NCBI GenBank assembly: GCA_049647485.1
Contig: JBARXT010000195.1
Location: forward strand, 1-53,309
Length of the DNA stretch: 53,309 bases
Direction of reading: 5' to 3'
Origin: 62-47 sp049647485
GTDB taxonomy: Bacteria; Pseudomonadota; Alphaproteobacteria; Rhizobiales; Xanthobacteraceae
In this document: in pieces, positions 35,318 to 42,898 of the stretch
How the letters are laid out: every line of letters begins with the position of its first letter
Position numbering within the stretch: position 1 is the stretch's first letter
Made by a program: the position numbers and the translations under genes
Notes under the pieces: generated by a model
Database searches by the model: none
The model's input: only the letters and a program-made list of their open reading frames with translations
Told to the model about the DNA's origin: nothing

Positions 35318-35440
35318 GTGTAAATGATTAGCTTAACTCTTAGTTAACCATAAAAATCTTAATATATACATATCTAATCCAATCAAAACTTGAATAATAT
35401 CTATTTAATATTATAAATATACTTTATGCGCGGGTGCCTA
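35318..35440. promoter_or_regulatory. AT-rich island upstream of comM
   Basis: This roughly 120-bp stretch is dominated by A and T in an otherwise G/C-rich window. It holds two perfect inverted repeats: TTAACT-CTT-AGTTAA (35333-35347) and TATTTA-N6-TAAATA (35402-35419). It lies between divergent starts. It could be a promoter with binding sites for a nucleoid protein (MucR- or H-NS-like) or a remnant of acquired DNA. Confidence 0.5.
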
Positions 35441-35540
35441 TTGTCCATGCTGGATCAGAGGCCGCTTCCCGACCTTTGTTCTCTTATTGTTCTTGCATCC
35501 AATAAGTTGCAGCGCTAACTTCCGATTGGGAGGGGGCGCC

Positions 35541-36185
35541 ATGGTTCAACGGGTCTCCACGGTTGCATTCGAAGGTATCGATGCCCGCGCAGTCGACGTT
35601 CAGGTGCAGGTCGCACCTGGCCTGCCGGCGTTTACGATCGTCGGTCTTCCCGACAAGGCTGTGTCCGAGGCGCGGGAACGGGTTCGCTCCGCGCTGATCG
35701 CTTCCGGGCTGGCACTCCCCGCGCGGCGGATCACCGTCAATCTCGCACCCGCCGATCTGCCCAAGGAAGGCAGTCATTACGACCTGCCGATCGCGCTTGG
35801 CCTGATGGCCGCCATCGGCGCCATTCCAGCGGACGCCCTGACCGGTTTCACGGTTCTGGGCGAACTCGGCCTCGACGGCTCGATCGCACCGGTTGCAGGC
35901 GCTCTTCCAGCGGCAATCGGCGCCAACAGCCGCGACGAAGGCTTGATCTGTCCCGCCGCCTGCGGAACAGAAGCTGCGTGGGCCAGTCCCGACATCCAGA
36001 TCGTCGCGGCACGATCGTTGATTCAGATCGCCAATCACTTCAAAGGCACGCAGATCCTGTCGCGCCCGCAGCCGCGCATTCACCCGCAGGATGCCTCCCG
36101 GCTTGATCTGCGCGATATCAAGGGACAGGAAAGCGCCAAGCGCGCGCTCGAAATCGCCGCGGCGGGCGGCCATCATCTGTTGATG
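35541..36185 (+). pseudogene. comM: comM (yifB) 5' fragment, interrupted
   Basis: This is the first 215 codons of ComM, the AAA+ helicase that drives branch migration during natural transformation. The fragment carries the Lon-like N-terminal domain (VQVAPGLPAFTIVGLPDKAVSEARERVRSAL, RITVNLAPADLPKEGSHYDLPIAL) and stops at GGHHLLM, just before the Walker A loop. The ATG follows GGGAGGGGG. Beyond 36185 the frame runs into unrelated sequence and ends at 36407. The 3' part resumes at 38760. The join 36185/38760 gives an uninterrupted 512-residue ComM with HHLLMTGSPGAGKS. Confidence 0.93.
36181..36185. repeat. 5-bp target duplication TGATG, left copy
   Basis: TGATG at the left edge of the insert in comM is matched by TGATG at 38755-38759. 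Keeping one copy restores the comM frame exactly. Five bases can match by chance, but together with frame restoration this is a likely target-site duplication. Confidence 0.65.
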
Positions 36186-36225
36186 GTTGGCTACATTAAT
36201 TTACAAGGATTCCAAGGGTTCTGGA

Positions 36226-36396
36226 ATGGGCTGGCGGGCTGGCCAGGCATACGAGGAGGAGCAGCGCAACGGTTTCCGGCGTTGGCGGAAGTCCCTGACG
36301 TGGAGCGAATATCTCGGCTGGGAATTGCGGCGACACGGCCCGTTTCTGGCGGGCGCGGCGGCGGCGACGGTTATGCTGTGGTTGCTCATCGCTTAG
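36226..36396 (+). CDS. Possible small membrane protein in the insert
   Basis: This is a 56-codon frame starting at ATG 36226 behind AAGGG. It has a charged N-terminal half (RAGQAYEEEQRNGFRRWRK) and one C-terminal transmembrane helix (PFLAGAAAATVMLWLLIA). I do not recognise it. It lies at the left end of the insert and has G/C-rich third codon positions, which favours real coding, but a length this short could arise by chance. Confidence 0.35.
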   Translation: MGWRAGQAYEEEQRNGFRRWRKSLTWSEYLGWELRRHGPFLAGAAAATVMLWLLIA

Positions 36397-36407
36397 CAGC
36401 CAATTAG

Positions 36408-36637
36408 TTACACGGATTTATCCGCGATCCTACAAACGTTGATTGATAGGAAATGCCGCTTCCGACCCTCATTGTCGCCGTTCTGGGCGCTTCCGCCGCC
36501 GCCCGAAAATTGCCATTCGCTCGGTTCCCATGGACGGCGGAGCCGGGGCTGTATGCGGAACGGCAGCTTCTACAAATGCCACCGCGAGGCGGACTGTCAG
36601 CAGACGGCCCCCGGTGCGTCTCGAACGCCGAAATGCG
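36408..36637. other. Non-coding part of the insert
   Basis: These 230 bases lie between the small frame and the cyclic-di-GMP gene. No frame here resembles a known protein. The segment looks like degenerate intergenic DNA carried in with the element. Confidence 0.35.
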
Positions 36638-38533
36638 TCATGCTGTTAACCGATAAGGCACCTGATATGCTGACGGACTGTCAGGCTTTTGTGAAAAGCG
36701 ACGCAGGAGTTCGAGGGTGGTCGCCGCTGAGGCGGCACGCCCGTAGCGGTACCCCTGGCCAAGTATGCAGCCGAGGGATGCCAGTTTGTTGGCCTGTTCC
36801 TCAGTCTCGATTCCTTCGGCAATGATCTTCATATCGAGCTTATGTGCCACTTCGATCAACCCTTCGACGATTACCAGGCTCCGGTGGTCTTCAATCATGC
36901 GGTCGACAAATGATTTGTCGATCTTGATGATGTCCACGGGGAAGTTCAGGAGATGGGTAAGCGAGGCGTGACCGGTGCCAAAATCATCGAGCGCAACACG
37001 CATTCCTTTGGCCCGCAGATTTTCCGCTGCTCGGGCGATGTGATTGTCGTGACCGCCCATAAAAACCGTTTCGTTGATTTCCAGGATGACATGCTCGAGC
37101 GGGACGTTGGCGGCTGCGAACTTCTCTACGATCCGGTCTTCGAGACCGCCTTTCTGGAAGTCTGGGCTCGCAACATTAATGCCGACATGCTGGAGTGAAA
37201 TACCGCTGTCGAGCCAGGCTCTTACGTCAGCGGTCACCTCCGACAGCATCTGCATCGTCAGGTTGTCGCCGATACGCGGGTCCGAGATGGCTTCGTGAAA
37301 CTCGTTGGCCGGTACAATCCGCCCCTCCGGGGTACGCATGCGCACCAACGCCTCCACGCCAACGATCTCGGCAGTGTCGATCCGCACGATCGGTTGATAG
37401 GCCGCGAAGACGCGGCCTTCGGATAGTGCGTCGCCGACCTCACGTATGGTTTGAATCCTACGTGTGATAGCCGTGCGCATCCCGGGCACGAAGGGAACGA
37501 AACCGCCTCTGCATTCCGCCTTTGCGTGATAGAGGGCAAAGTCGGCGTTCTGGTACAAGGTTTCGGCGTCGATGCCGTCGCATCCGTAAAGTGCGCCGCC
37601 GACGGTCACGGAAGAAACGATCGTGTGTTCGCCATACTGGAATGGCATACTGATCGCTTCGATCAACCCATGTGCCGCCTTGGTCATCTCGGATGCCGTG
37701 CTGCAACCCGGCACGACCACGGCAAATTCGTCACCTCCGATACGAAAGACCTCGACAGCGATCGGCGCGGTTTTGAGACGCAGCGCGGTAGTACGCACCA
37801 GCATGTCACCGCCGGCATGTCCCAACGTGTCGTTGATCTCCTTCAGATGATCGAGGTCGATCAACATCAGGGCGAAAGATTTTGGAGTTGCTCCCGTCAG
37901 TTGTCCGATACGGAGATTGAAGCTGGCGCGGTTAGGTGCTCCCGACAAGGTGTCCACGAACGCCAGTTCATGCATGCGCCGCCGGATCTCGTCGTGTTCA
38001 ATGGCGATACTGCAAATATGAGTGCAGCGCGCAACCACTTCCCTTTCGACGTCCGTCGGCCCTCGGGGGGTAGGAAAATAAAAGCCGAAAGTCCCGACGA
38101 CGCGGCCGTCCCGAGCCTTGATTGGACTGGACCAGCAGGCCTTCAAGCCAAGCGGGATTAAAAGCGACCTGTAGTCGTCAAAAAGCGGGTCACACTCGAT
38201 ATCCGTGACTTCCACTGCCATGCCGCGATACGCCGCCGCGCCACAGGAACCAATGTCAGGCCCGATCGGAATTCCGTCGATCGCCCGCGAGTACTGCTCT
38301 GGAAGGCTTGGACCTGCAAGCGTCCGCAGCCTGCCATCTCTATCGACGGTGAGAACCGAGCAGATAACATCTGCGGCTATCGTCTCGGCCTGCCTGCAAA
38401 GATGATCGGTGACCGATGCCAGCGGCTCCCCGTAGGCTACCTTCTCAAGAATATCCGTTTGCAAGGCAATCAGCGATTTTGCCGGGTGGTCAACCGCCAT
38501 TTCCGCTCCCGCCGAGTGCGGTATCTTAGTCAT
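36638..38533 (-). CDS. GAF-GGDEF-EAL cyclic-di-GMP signalling protein
   Basis: This 631-residue soluble regulator has a GAF sensor (about 35-180, GPDIGSCGAAAYRGMAVEVTDI), a diguanylate cyclase domain with intact GGDEF (266-270, FRIGGDEFAVV) and an EAL phosphodiesterase domain (from about 375; EAL at 394-396). The EAL domain keeps its metal and catalytic residues: NVASPDF, ILEINETVF, VALDDFGTGHASL, IIKIDKSFV and IIAEGIETEEQ. The RxxD inhibitory site before GGDEF is missing. It can potentially both make and degrade cyclic-di-GMP. It is the sole large cargo of the comM insert. The start may instead be ATG 38500, which has a better GGGAG spacing. Confidence 0.93.
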   Translation of the reverse strand: MTKIPHSAGAEMAVDHPAKSLIALQTDILEKVAYGEPLASVTDHLCRQAETIAADVICSVLTVDRDGRLRTLAGPSLPEQYSRAIDGIPIGPDIGSCGAAAYRGMAVEVTDIECDPLFDDYRSLLIPLGLKACWSSPIKARDGRVVGTFGFYFPTPRGPTDVEREVVARCTHICSIAIEHDEIRRRMHELAFVDTLSGAPNRASFNLRIGQLTGATPKSFALMLIDLDHLKEINDTLGHAGGDMLVRTTALRLKTAPIAVEVFRIGGDEFAVVVPGCSTASEMTKAAHGLIEAISMPFQYGEHTIVSSVTVGGALYGCDGIDAETLYQNADFALYHAKAECRGGFVPFVPGMRTAITRRIQTIREVGDALSEGRVFAAYQPIVRIDTAEIVGVEALVRMRTPEGRIVPANEFHEAISDPRIGDNLTMQMLSEVTADVRAWLDSGISLQHVGINVASPDFQKGGLEDRIVEKFAAANVPLEHVILEINETVFMGGHDNHIARAAENLRAKGMRVALDDFGTGHASLTHLLNFPVDIIKIDKSFVDRMIEDHRSLVIVEGLIEVAHKLDMKIIAEGIETEEQANKLASLGCILGQGYRYGRAASAATTLELLRRFSQKPDSPSAYQVPYRLTA

Positions 38534-38754
38534 ACTCCCATTGTGCGTAGGCTTTCTTAAAGAGAGCTCAATTCAATCAAGAAATTATCTTCAACTTGTC
38601 TATAAATGGGCCTTGGGTTCATTAGGGAGATTAAGGCATCCCACCGGTCGGCCTGACGACGGCTTTCGCGGAGTGAGTGCGGGAGGCTGTCAGTCCGCAT
38701 TCCACCCCATTACAGTCATTTAGCATTCGCTAAGATCTGGCGGGTCATTCGGGC
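38534..38754. other. Right end of the insert, non-coding
   Basis: These 221 bases lie upstream of the GGDEF-EAL gene and probably hold its promoter; the stretch 38570-38640 is A/T-rich. Near the right end is a perfect stem TTAGC-ATTC-GCTAA (about 38720-38733), possibly an element-end feature. The last 20 bases before TGATG do not mirror the left end. Confidence 0.4.
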
Positions 38755-38759
38755 TGATG
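38755..38759. repeat. 5-bp target duplication TGATG, right copy
   Basis: This is the right-hand TGATG, abutting the resumed comM frame (ACC GGA TCG CCG at 38760). See the left copy at 36181-36185. Confidence 0.65.
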
Positions 38760-39653
38760 ACCGGATCGCCGGGCGCCGGCAAATCGATGCTGGCGGCACG
38801 GCTGCCGTCAATCCTGCCGCCGCTGTCTCCGGCTGAACTGCTCGAGGTCTCCATGATTGCCTCGGTCGCCGGCGAGATCGAAGGCGGCGCGCTCACCAAC
38901 CGGCGGCCGTTCCGCGCACCGCATCACTCCGCCAGCATGGCGGCACTGACCGGCGGCGGCATGCGGGCCAAGCCCGGCGAAATCTCCCTGGCACACCAGG
39001 GTGTGCTGTTCCTCGACGAGTTGCCTGAATTCGAGCCACGCGTGCTGGATTCGCTGCGCCAACCGCTGGAGAACGGTGAAGTCTCGGTGTCACGCGCCAA
39101 TCACCGCGTCACCTATCCGGCCCGTTTCATGTTGGTGGCGGCGATGAACCCGTGCCGGTGCGGGAACGCCTATGAGCCGGGCTACGCCTGCAAGCGCGGT
39201 CGCATCGACCGCTGCACGGCGGACTATCAGGCCCGCATCTCGGGACCGTTGATGGATCGCATCGATCTGCGCATCGAAGTCCCCGCTGTAACTGCCGCGG
39301 ATCTGATCCTGCCGACGGCGTCGGAAGGATCCTCTGAAGTCGCCGCCCGCGTCGCCGCGGCGCGGGACATTCAACTCGCGCGCTATGCCGCAGCCAATCT
39401 GCCGCATGTCCGCACCAATGCCGAAGCTCCGGCCGCGGTACTGGAAATCGTCGCGCAACCCGACGCGCCGGGACAGAAGCTATTACGCGACGCCGCCGAA
39501 ACCATGCGCCTGTCGGCGCGCGGCTATCACCGCGTGCTGCGCGTGGCGCGAACCCTCGCCGACCTCGACGGTGCGGATCGGATCGGCCGGCTCCATCTGG
39601 CGGAAGCGCTGTCCTATCGGGCACTCGCAGAAGACGTCCGGCACGCCGCATAA
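38757..39653 (+). pseudogene. comM: comM (yifB) 3' fragment
   Basis: This is the ATPase half of ComM: Walker A GSPGAGKSMLAARLPSILPPLS, the Mg-chelatase-like RPFRAPHHSASMAALTGGG, Walker B GVLFLDELPEF, sensor 1 VAAMNPCRCG and the C-terminal domain RLSARGYHRVLRVARTLADL. By chance an ATG begins the fragment (38757), so a 298-residue AAA+ protein lacking the Lon-like N-terminal domain could still be made, but no good ribosome site precedes it. Codons remain clean, with no further stops or frameshifts, so the disruption looks recent. Confidence 0.92.
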
Positions 39654-39788
39654 TCCGCCATCGAAATTGCCGACGGCAAACTTGCGCCACGGTGAGACAT
39701 CAACCGGACGGTAACGACTTTTGTTTACGCTGCGCAAACCATACGCCCTGCGATCTCACACGGGCAGTTCAAATGCGGACAGCGTACC

Positions 39789-40253
39789 ATGTCACGCTTC
39801 AAGATATTTGCCTCGGTAATCCCGCTGATCCTGGCTGGCGTGTTCGCCCGCGAAAGCCCGTCGCCGCAACCGCAGCCCTGCATCATGGTTGGTACCACTG
39901 CAGTGCAGATGGCCACAGCGTCCTGGCAATCGCAATCGCGCGTCAGCTTCACCGACAATCCTGCTGAAGCAACGGTACGGGTGCAGATCGTCAGCAGCCC
40001 GGACAACGCAGACTTTACGGTAGTCGACGACGTCGACGGCGCGGAGCCCGATGCGTGCGCGGTTCACACCGCAACGCGTTACATCGGCATCGCAAAAGCC
40101 GCATCCGCATTGCAGCCGATCATCTATCTCTCTCGCGAAGCGGGCGATTTCCGCATCTTCGTGCAATCGAAGACATTCTCCTCTCGCGCCGCCGCCGCCC
40201 TCCTGGTCGGCGCGGACGACAACCGCGCCCGCCTCGCCGCCGCGGCGCTTTAA
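39789..40253 (+). CDS. Small exported protein of unknown function
   Basis: This 154-residue protein has a signal peptide (FKIFASVIPLILAGVFA, cleavage near residue 20) and a mature part with two cysteines (C31 and C90) that could form a disulfide in the periplasm. I do not recognise the family. The region VRVQIVSSPDNADFTVVDDVDGAE suggests a small beta-rich domain. It lies 135 bases after the comM remnant and before the hybrid kinase gene. Confidence 0.65.
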   Translation: MSRFKIFASVIPLILAGVFARESPSPQPQPCIMVGTTAVQMATASWQSQSRVSFTDNPAEATVRVQIVSSPDNADFTVVDDVDGAEPDACAVHTATRYIGIAKAASALQPIIYLSREAGDFRIFVQSKTFSSRAAAALLVGADDNRARLAAAAL

Positions 40254-40297
40254 CGCTTCGTCAACCCTGTTCCAAAGCGACCGCTTAACGCTGCCCG

Positions 40298-40316
40298 CTT
40301 GCAAGCACTTTGCAAG
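40298..40316. promoter_or_regulatory. Inverted repeat CTTGCAA-N5-TTGCAAG
   Basis: A perfect 7-bp inverted repeat (40298-40304 and 40310-40316) with spacer GCACT lies 45 bases after the small exported protein and 168 bases before the hybrid kinase. The shape is that of a dimeric regulator's operator; it lacks a U tract, so terminator function is less likely. Confidence 0.4.
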
Positions 40317-40483
40317 ATCGGCACGGCATTCTTGATGCCGGAGTGGCAGGGACGTGCTTGGGCGAGAGTTCGATACTGAAAAGCGTGAAGCTGTTCAGGT
40401 TTTGCGACTCTCCGGGTCGGATCACATCATGCTCTGAACGATGGGAACCGAGCGCTTCAAAGAACGGTTCGGGGAGTTGATCG

Positions 40484-42748
40484 ATGGGTCGGATGTTTCG
40501 GATCAAGGCGCGCATGCGCCGCTTTGCACGCCGGCATCCGCGCATCAGTTTCCTGCTACGCGCGTCGATTCTCTTTTCAGCGGCATTCGGTGGCGCCTAC
40601 GGCTTCATCGCCGGAAGCCAATCGGATGTCTCCGGATACGATCCCAATGCCTTCGCCATCGGCGCCAGCTTCCTGTTCGCGATTGCCTGCGCGGCTCTTG
40701 TCCTCACCAGCATGCGATTGCGCTGGGTGCGCAAAAAAATGCGCACCGTGCTCCAGCACAATGAGGCGCTGGTCGACCGCAACTGGGAACTGAAGGAAGC
40801 CGAGGAACGCGCGCGCATCCTGTTCGAATCGCAGGGCGATCTCGTGGTGCTGAGGCAGACGGATGGCACCATTCAATTCGTCAACGATGCCTATTGCACG
40901 CTGGCACAAAAGCCGCGGGACGCTCTGGTCGGCACACGCTTCGAACTTCCCGTGCTGGAACAAGGCAAGATCGTCACCGACCCTGCCGGCACACGCACGC
41001 ATGACCAGAAGATTGCCACTGCCACGGGCGCACGATGGATCGGCTGGCGCGAGGGCATCGTGCGGCCTGATGCAGGACAGCCCGCGGAACTGCAATGCGT
41101 CGGCCGCGATGTCACAGATCGCGCTGAAACCGAACGGGCACTCAGCGAAGCGCGCGATCACGCCGATGCAGCCAGCCGTGCCAAGTCGCGTTTCCTCGCC
41201 ATGGTCTCGCACGAGATTCGCACGCCGTTGAACGGTATCATCGGCATGAACGGGCTGCTGCTTGACACCACCCTGACGCCGGAACAGGCAACATACGCCA
41301 AGGCGGTCCGGACCTCCGGCGAAGCCCTGTTGTCCTTGATCGAGGAGTTGCTCGATTTCTCCAAGATCGAAGCCGGCAAGATCGATCTCGAACAGCGCCC
41401 GTTCGCTCTGGAGAGCTTGATCGAAAGCGTCACCGAACTTCTGGCCCCGCGAGCGCAGGCGCGCGGACTCGAAATCGCCGCCTATGTCGATGAGCGGCTG
41501 CCGCCCGAGGTCGTCGGCGATGCAGCGCGACTTCGCCAGGTGCTGCTCAATCTCGCCGGGAATGCCATCAAATTCACGCAAACCGGCGGCGTTGCGCTGA
41601 TCGTCGAACCGGGGCCCTTGCCCAACGAAGTGTTGTTCATGGTGCGCGATACCGGCATCGGCATCGCGCCGGAGGCACAGGCACGTATCTTTCACGAGTT
41701 CGAACAAGCCGACGAGCGCATCGCGCAGAACTACGGCGGGACCGGGCTCGGTCTCAGCATCAGCGAACGGATCGTCCGGCGCATGGGCGGACATATCTCG
41801 TTACAAAGCGTTGCCGGAAAAGGATCGACCTTTTCGTTTGCGATCCCGATGGTCGGCGGCGACGGCAACGATGATGGCGAGCGACGGTCGTTCGAGATTC
41901 CTGATCTGACCGACAAATCGATCATGCTGGTCGCTCCGCAAACCGTCGAAACTTCGCTGATTGCCCGTCGTCTGCAGCGCTGGGGCGCACAGACCTGCAC
42001 CATCTCCGACGCCGTGGCGGCGCAGGCCCTGCTGCCGGAACGGTCATGGCACGCGGTCATGATCGACGGCGCCTTTGATACGAGCGTCGTTATCTCGCTG
42101 GCCACCGCCGCGCGGCCTCACGCCGTGCAACGCATCGTGATGTTCACGCCCGCGACGCGCCACGAATATCGTGACATTACGCGCGAGCACTTCACCGGCT
42201 ACCTGGTGAGGCCACTGCGTGCGGTTTCATTGGCAAGCCGCCTGATTACGCCCCCGCACCCAGCAACCGCCAGCGACGCGACCGATGTCGAATCCGACAA
42301 TGAACCACTTGACGCCAAGACACCGAAAGCAACGACGCGGCGCGGCCTTTCGATCCTTGTCGCGGAAGACAATGAGATCAATGCCCTTCTGATGCGATCA
42401 CTGCTGGCGCGCCTCGGCCATCAGGTTGTCCTGACGACTGATGGCAACGCCGCGGTTGAGTCATGGCTCGCGGCAGAGGCCGCGGAGAATCCCTATGATC
42501 TCATCCTGATGGACGTCCAGATGCCGACCCTGAACGGCATCGAGGCGACCAAACGCATCCGGATGCGCGAAGCCGGACAAACCGCGCGGCACACACCCAT
42601 TATCGCCCTGACGGCCAACGCCTTGGTGGAAGATCGCTATGCCTGCTTCGAAGCCGGCATGGATGGCTTTCTCGTCAAGCCGCTCGATCGCGAGAAACTC
42701 ATCGAGATCATCTCCCGCCTCGCAACGTCACGGCACCTTGCCGCCTAG
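40484..42748 (+). CDS. Hybrid sensor histidine kinase
   Basis: This is a 754-residue membrane kinase. Two N-terminal helices (about 22-44 and 56-78) enclose a very short periplasmic loop. A PAS domain (about 108-215) is followed by HisKA with phospho-acceptor H243 in VSHEIRTPLNG, and HATPase (NAIKFTQTGG, DTGIGIAPEAQARIF, GGTGLGLSIS). A degenerate receiver-like region follows (about 480-600, with VRPLRA in place of the usual Lys-Pro), then an intact C-terminal receiver with D677 in LILMDVQMP. No response regulator gene adjoins. The signal is unknown; the tiny periplasmic part suggests membrane or cytoplasmic sensing. Confidence 0.93.
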   Translation: MGRMFRIKARMRRFARRHPRISFLLRASILFSAAFGGAYGFIAGSQSDVSGYDPNAFAIGASFLFAIACAALVLTSMRLRWVRKKMRTVLQHNEALVDRNWELKEAEERARILFESQGDLVVLRQTDGTIQFVNDAYCTLAQKPRDALVGTRFELPVLEQGKIVTDPAGTRTHDQKIATATGARWIGWREGIVRPDAGQPAELQCVGRDVTDRAETERALSEARDHADAASRAKSRFLAMVSHEIRTPLNGIIGMNGLLLDTTLTPEQATYAKAVRTSGEALLSLIEELLDFSKIEAGKIDLEQRPFALESLIESVTELLAPRAQARGLEIAAYVDERLPPEVVGDAARLRQVLLNLAGNAIKFTQTGGVALIVEPGPLPNEVLFMVRDTGIGIAPEAQARIFHEFEQADERIAQNYGGTGLGLSISERIVRRMGGHISLQSVAGKGSTFSFAIPMVGGDGNDDGERRSFEIPDLTDKSIMLVAPQTVETSLIARRLQRWGAQTCTISDAVAAQALLPERSWHAVMIDGAFDTSVVISLATAARPHAVQRIVMFTPATRHEYRDITREHFTGYLVRPLRAVSLASRLITPPHPATASDATDVESDNEPLDAKTPKATTRRGLSILVAEDNEINALLMRSLLARLGHQVVLTTDGNAAVESWLAAEAAENPYDLILMDVQMPTLNGIEATKRIRMREAGQTARHTPIIALTANALVEDRYACFEAGMDGFLVKPLDREKLIEIISRLATSRHLAA

Positions 42749-42898
42749 AGTTTCAGTCTGTCGGATTTGACGCCAGTCGCACGGCCGGTGTCATTCGCCG
42801 CTCATGCGGATGTCACACGGCTGTCGAACACCGATGCTCTGTCATCCTCGACGATCCCATCGCTATGATTCGAGCGGATCGCGGTCACGAGGATGGCG

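Larger units (their letters stand above)
36186..38754. mobile_element. 2.57-kb insertion splitting comM
   Basis: This 2,569-bp segment is flanked by TGATG and placed inside the ComM Walker A codons. Counted lines inside run about 50-53% G+C in several places (38% near 38600), against about 65% in the adjoining comM halves, though parts of the cargo gene reach 65%. It carries one large gene (GAF-GGDEF-EAL) on the minus strand and possibly one small membrane protein. No transposase, integrase or clear terminal inverted repeat is visible, so it is a non-autonomous or decayed element. A 5-bp duplication fits Tn7/Tn552-type transposition, and Tn7-like elements (Tn6022/AbaR) are known to use comM in Acinetobacter. 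Confidence 0.8.

Noticed and set aside
36178..36200. TGTTGATG resembling the terminal TGTTGAT of some Tn7-like elements
   Set aside because: These bases are the native comM codons CTG TTG ATG (Leu-Leu-Met), since the reconstructed gene needs them, and the right end has no mirrored copy.
36438..36656. Short frames such as the 67-codon frame at 36453-36656
   Set aside because: Composition and lack of a ribosome site suggest non-coding DNA; no similarity to a known family is apparent.
38640..38723. Possible remnant of an insertion-sequence end in the right part of the comM insert
   Set aside because: The wording felt familiar but no transposase frame, terminal repeat or second copy is visible, so it is not called.
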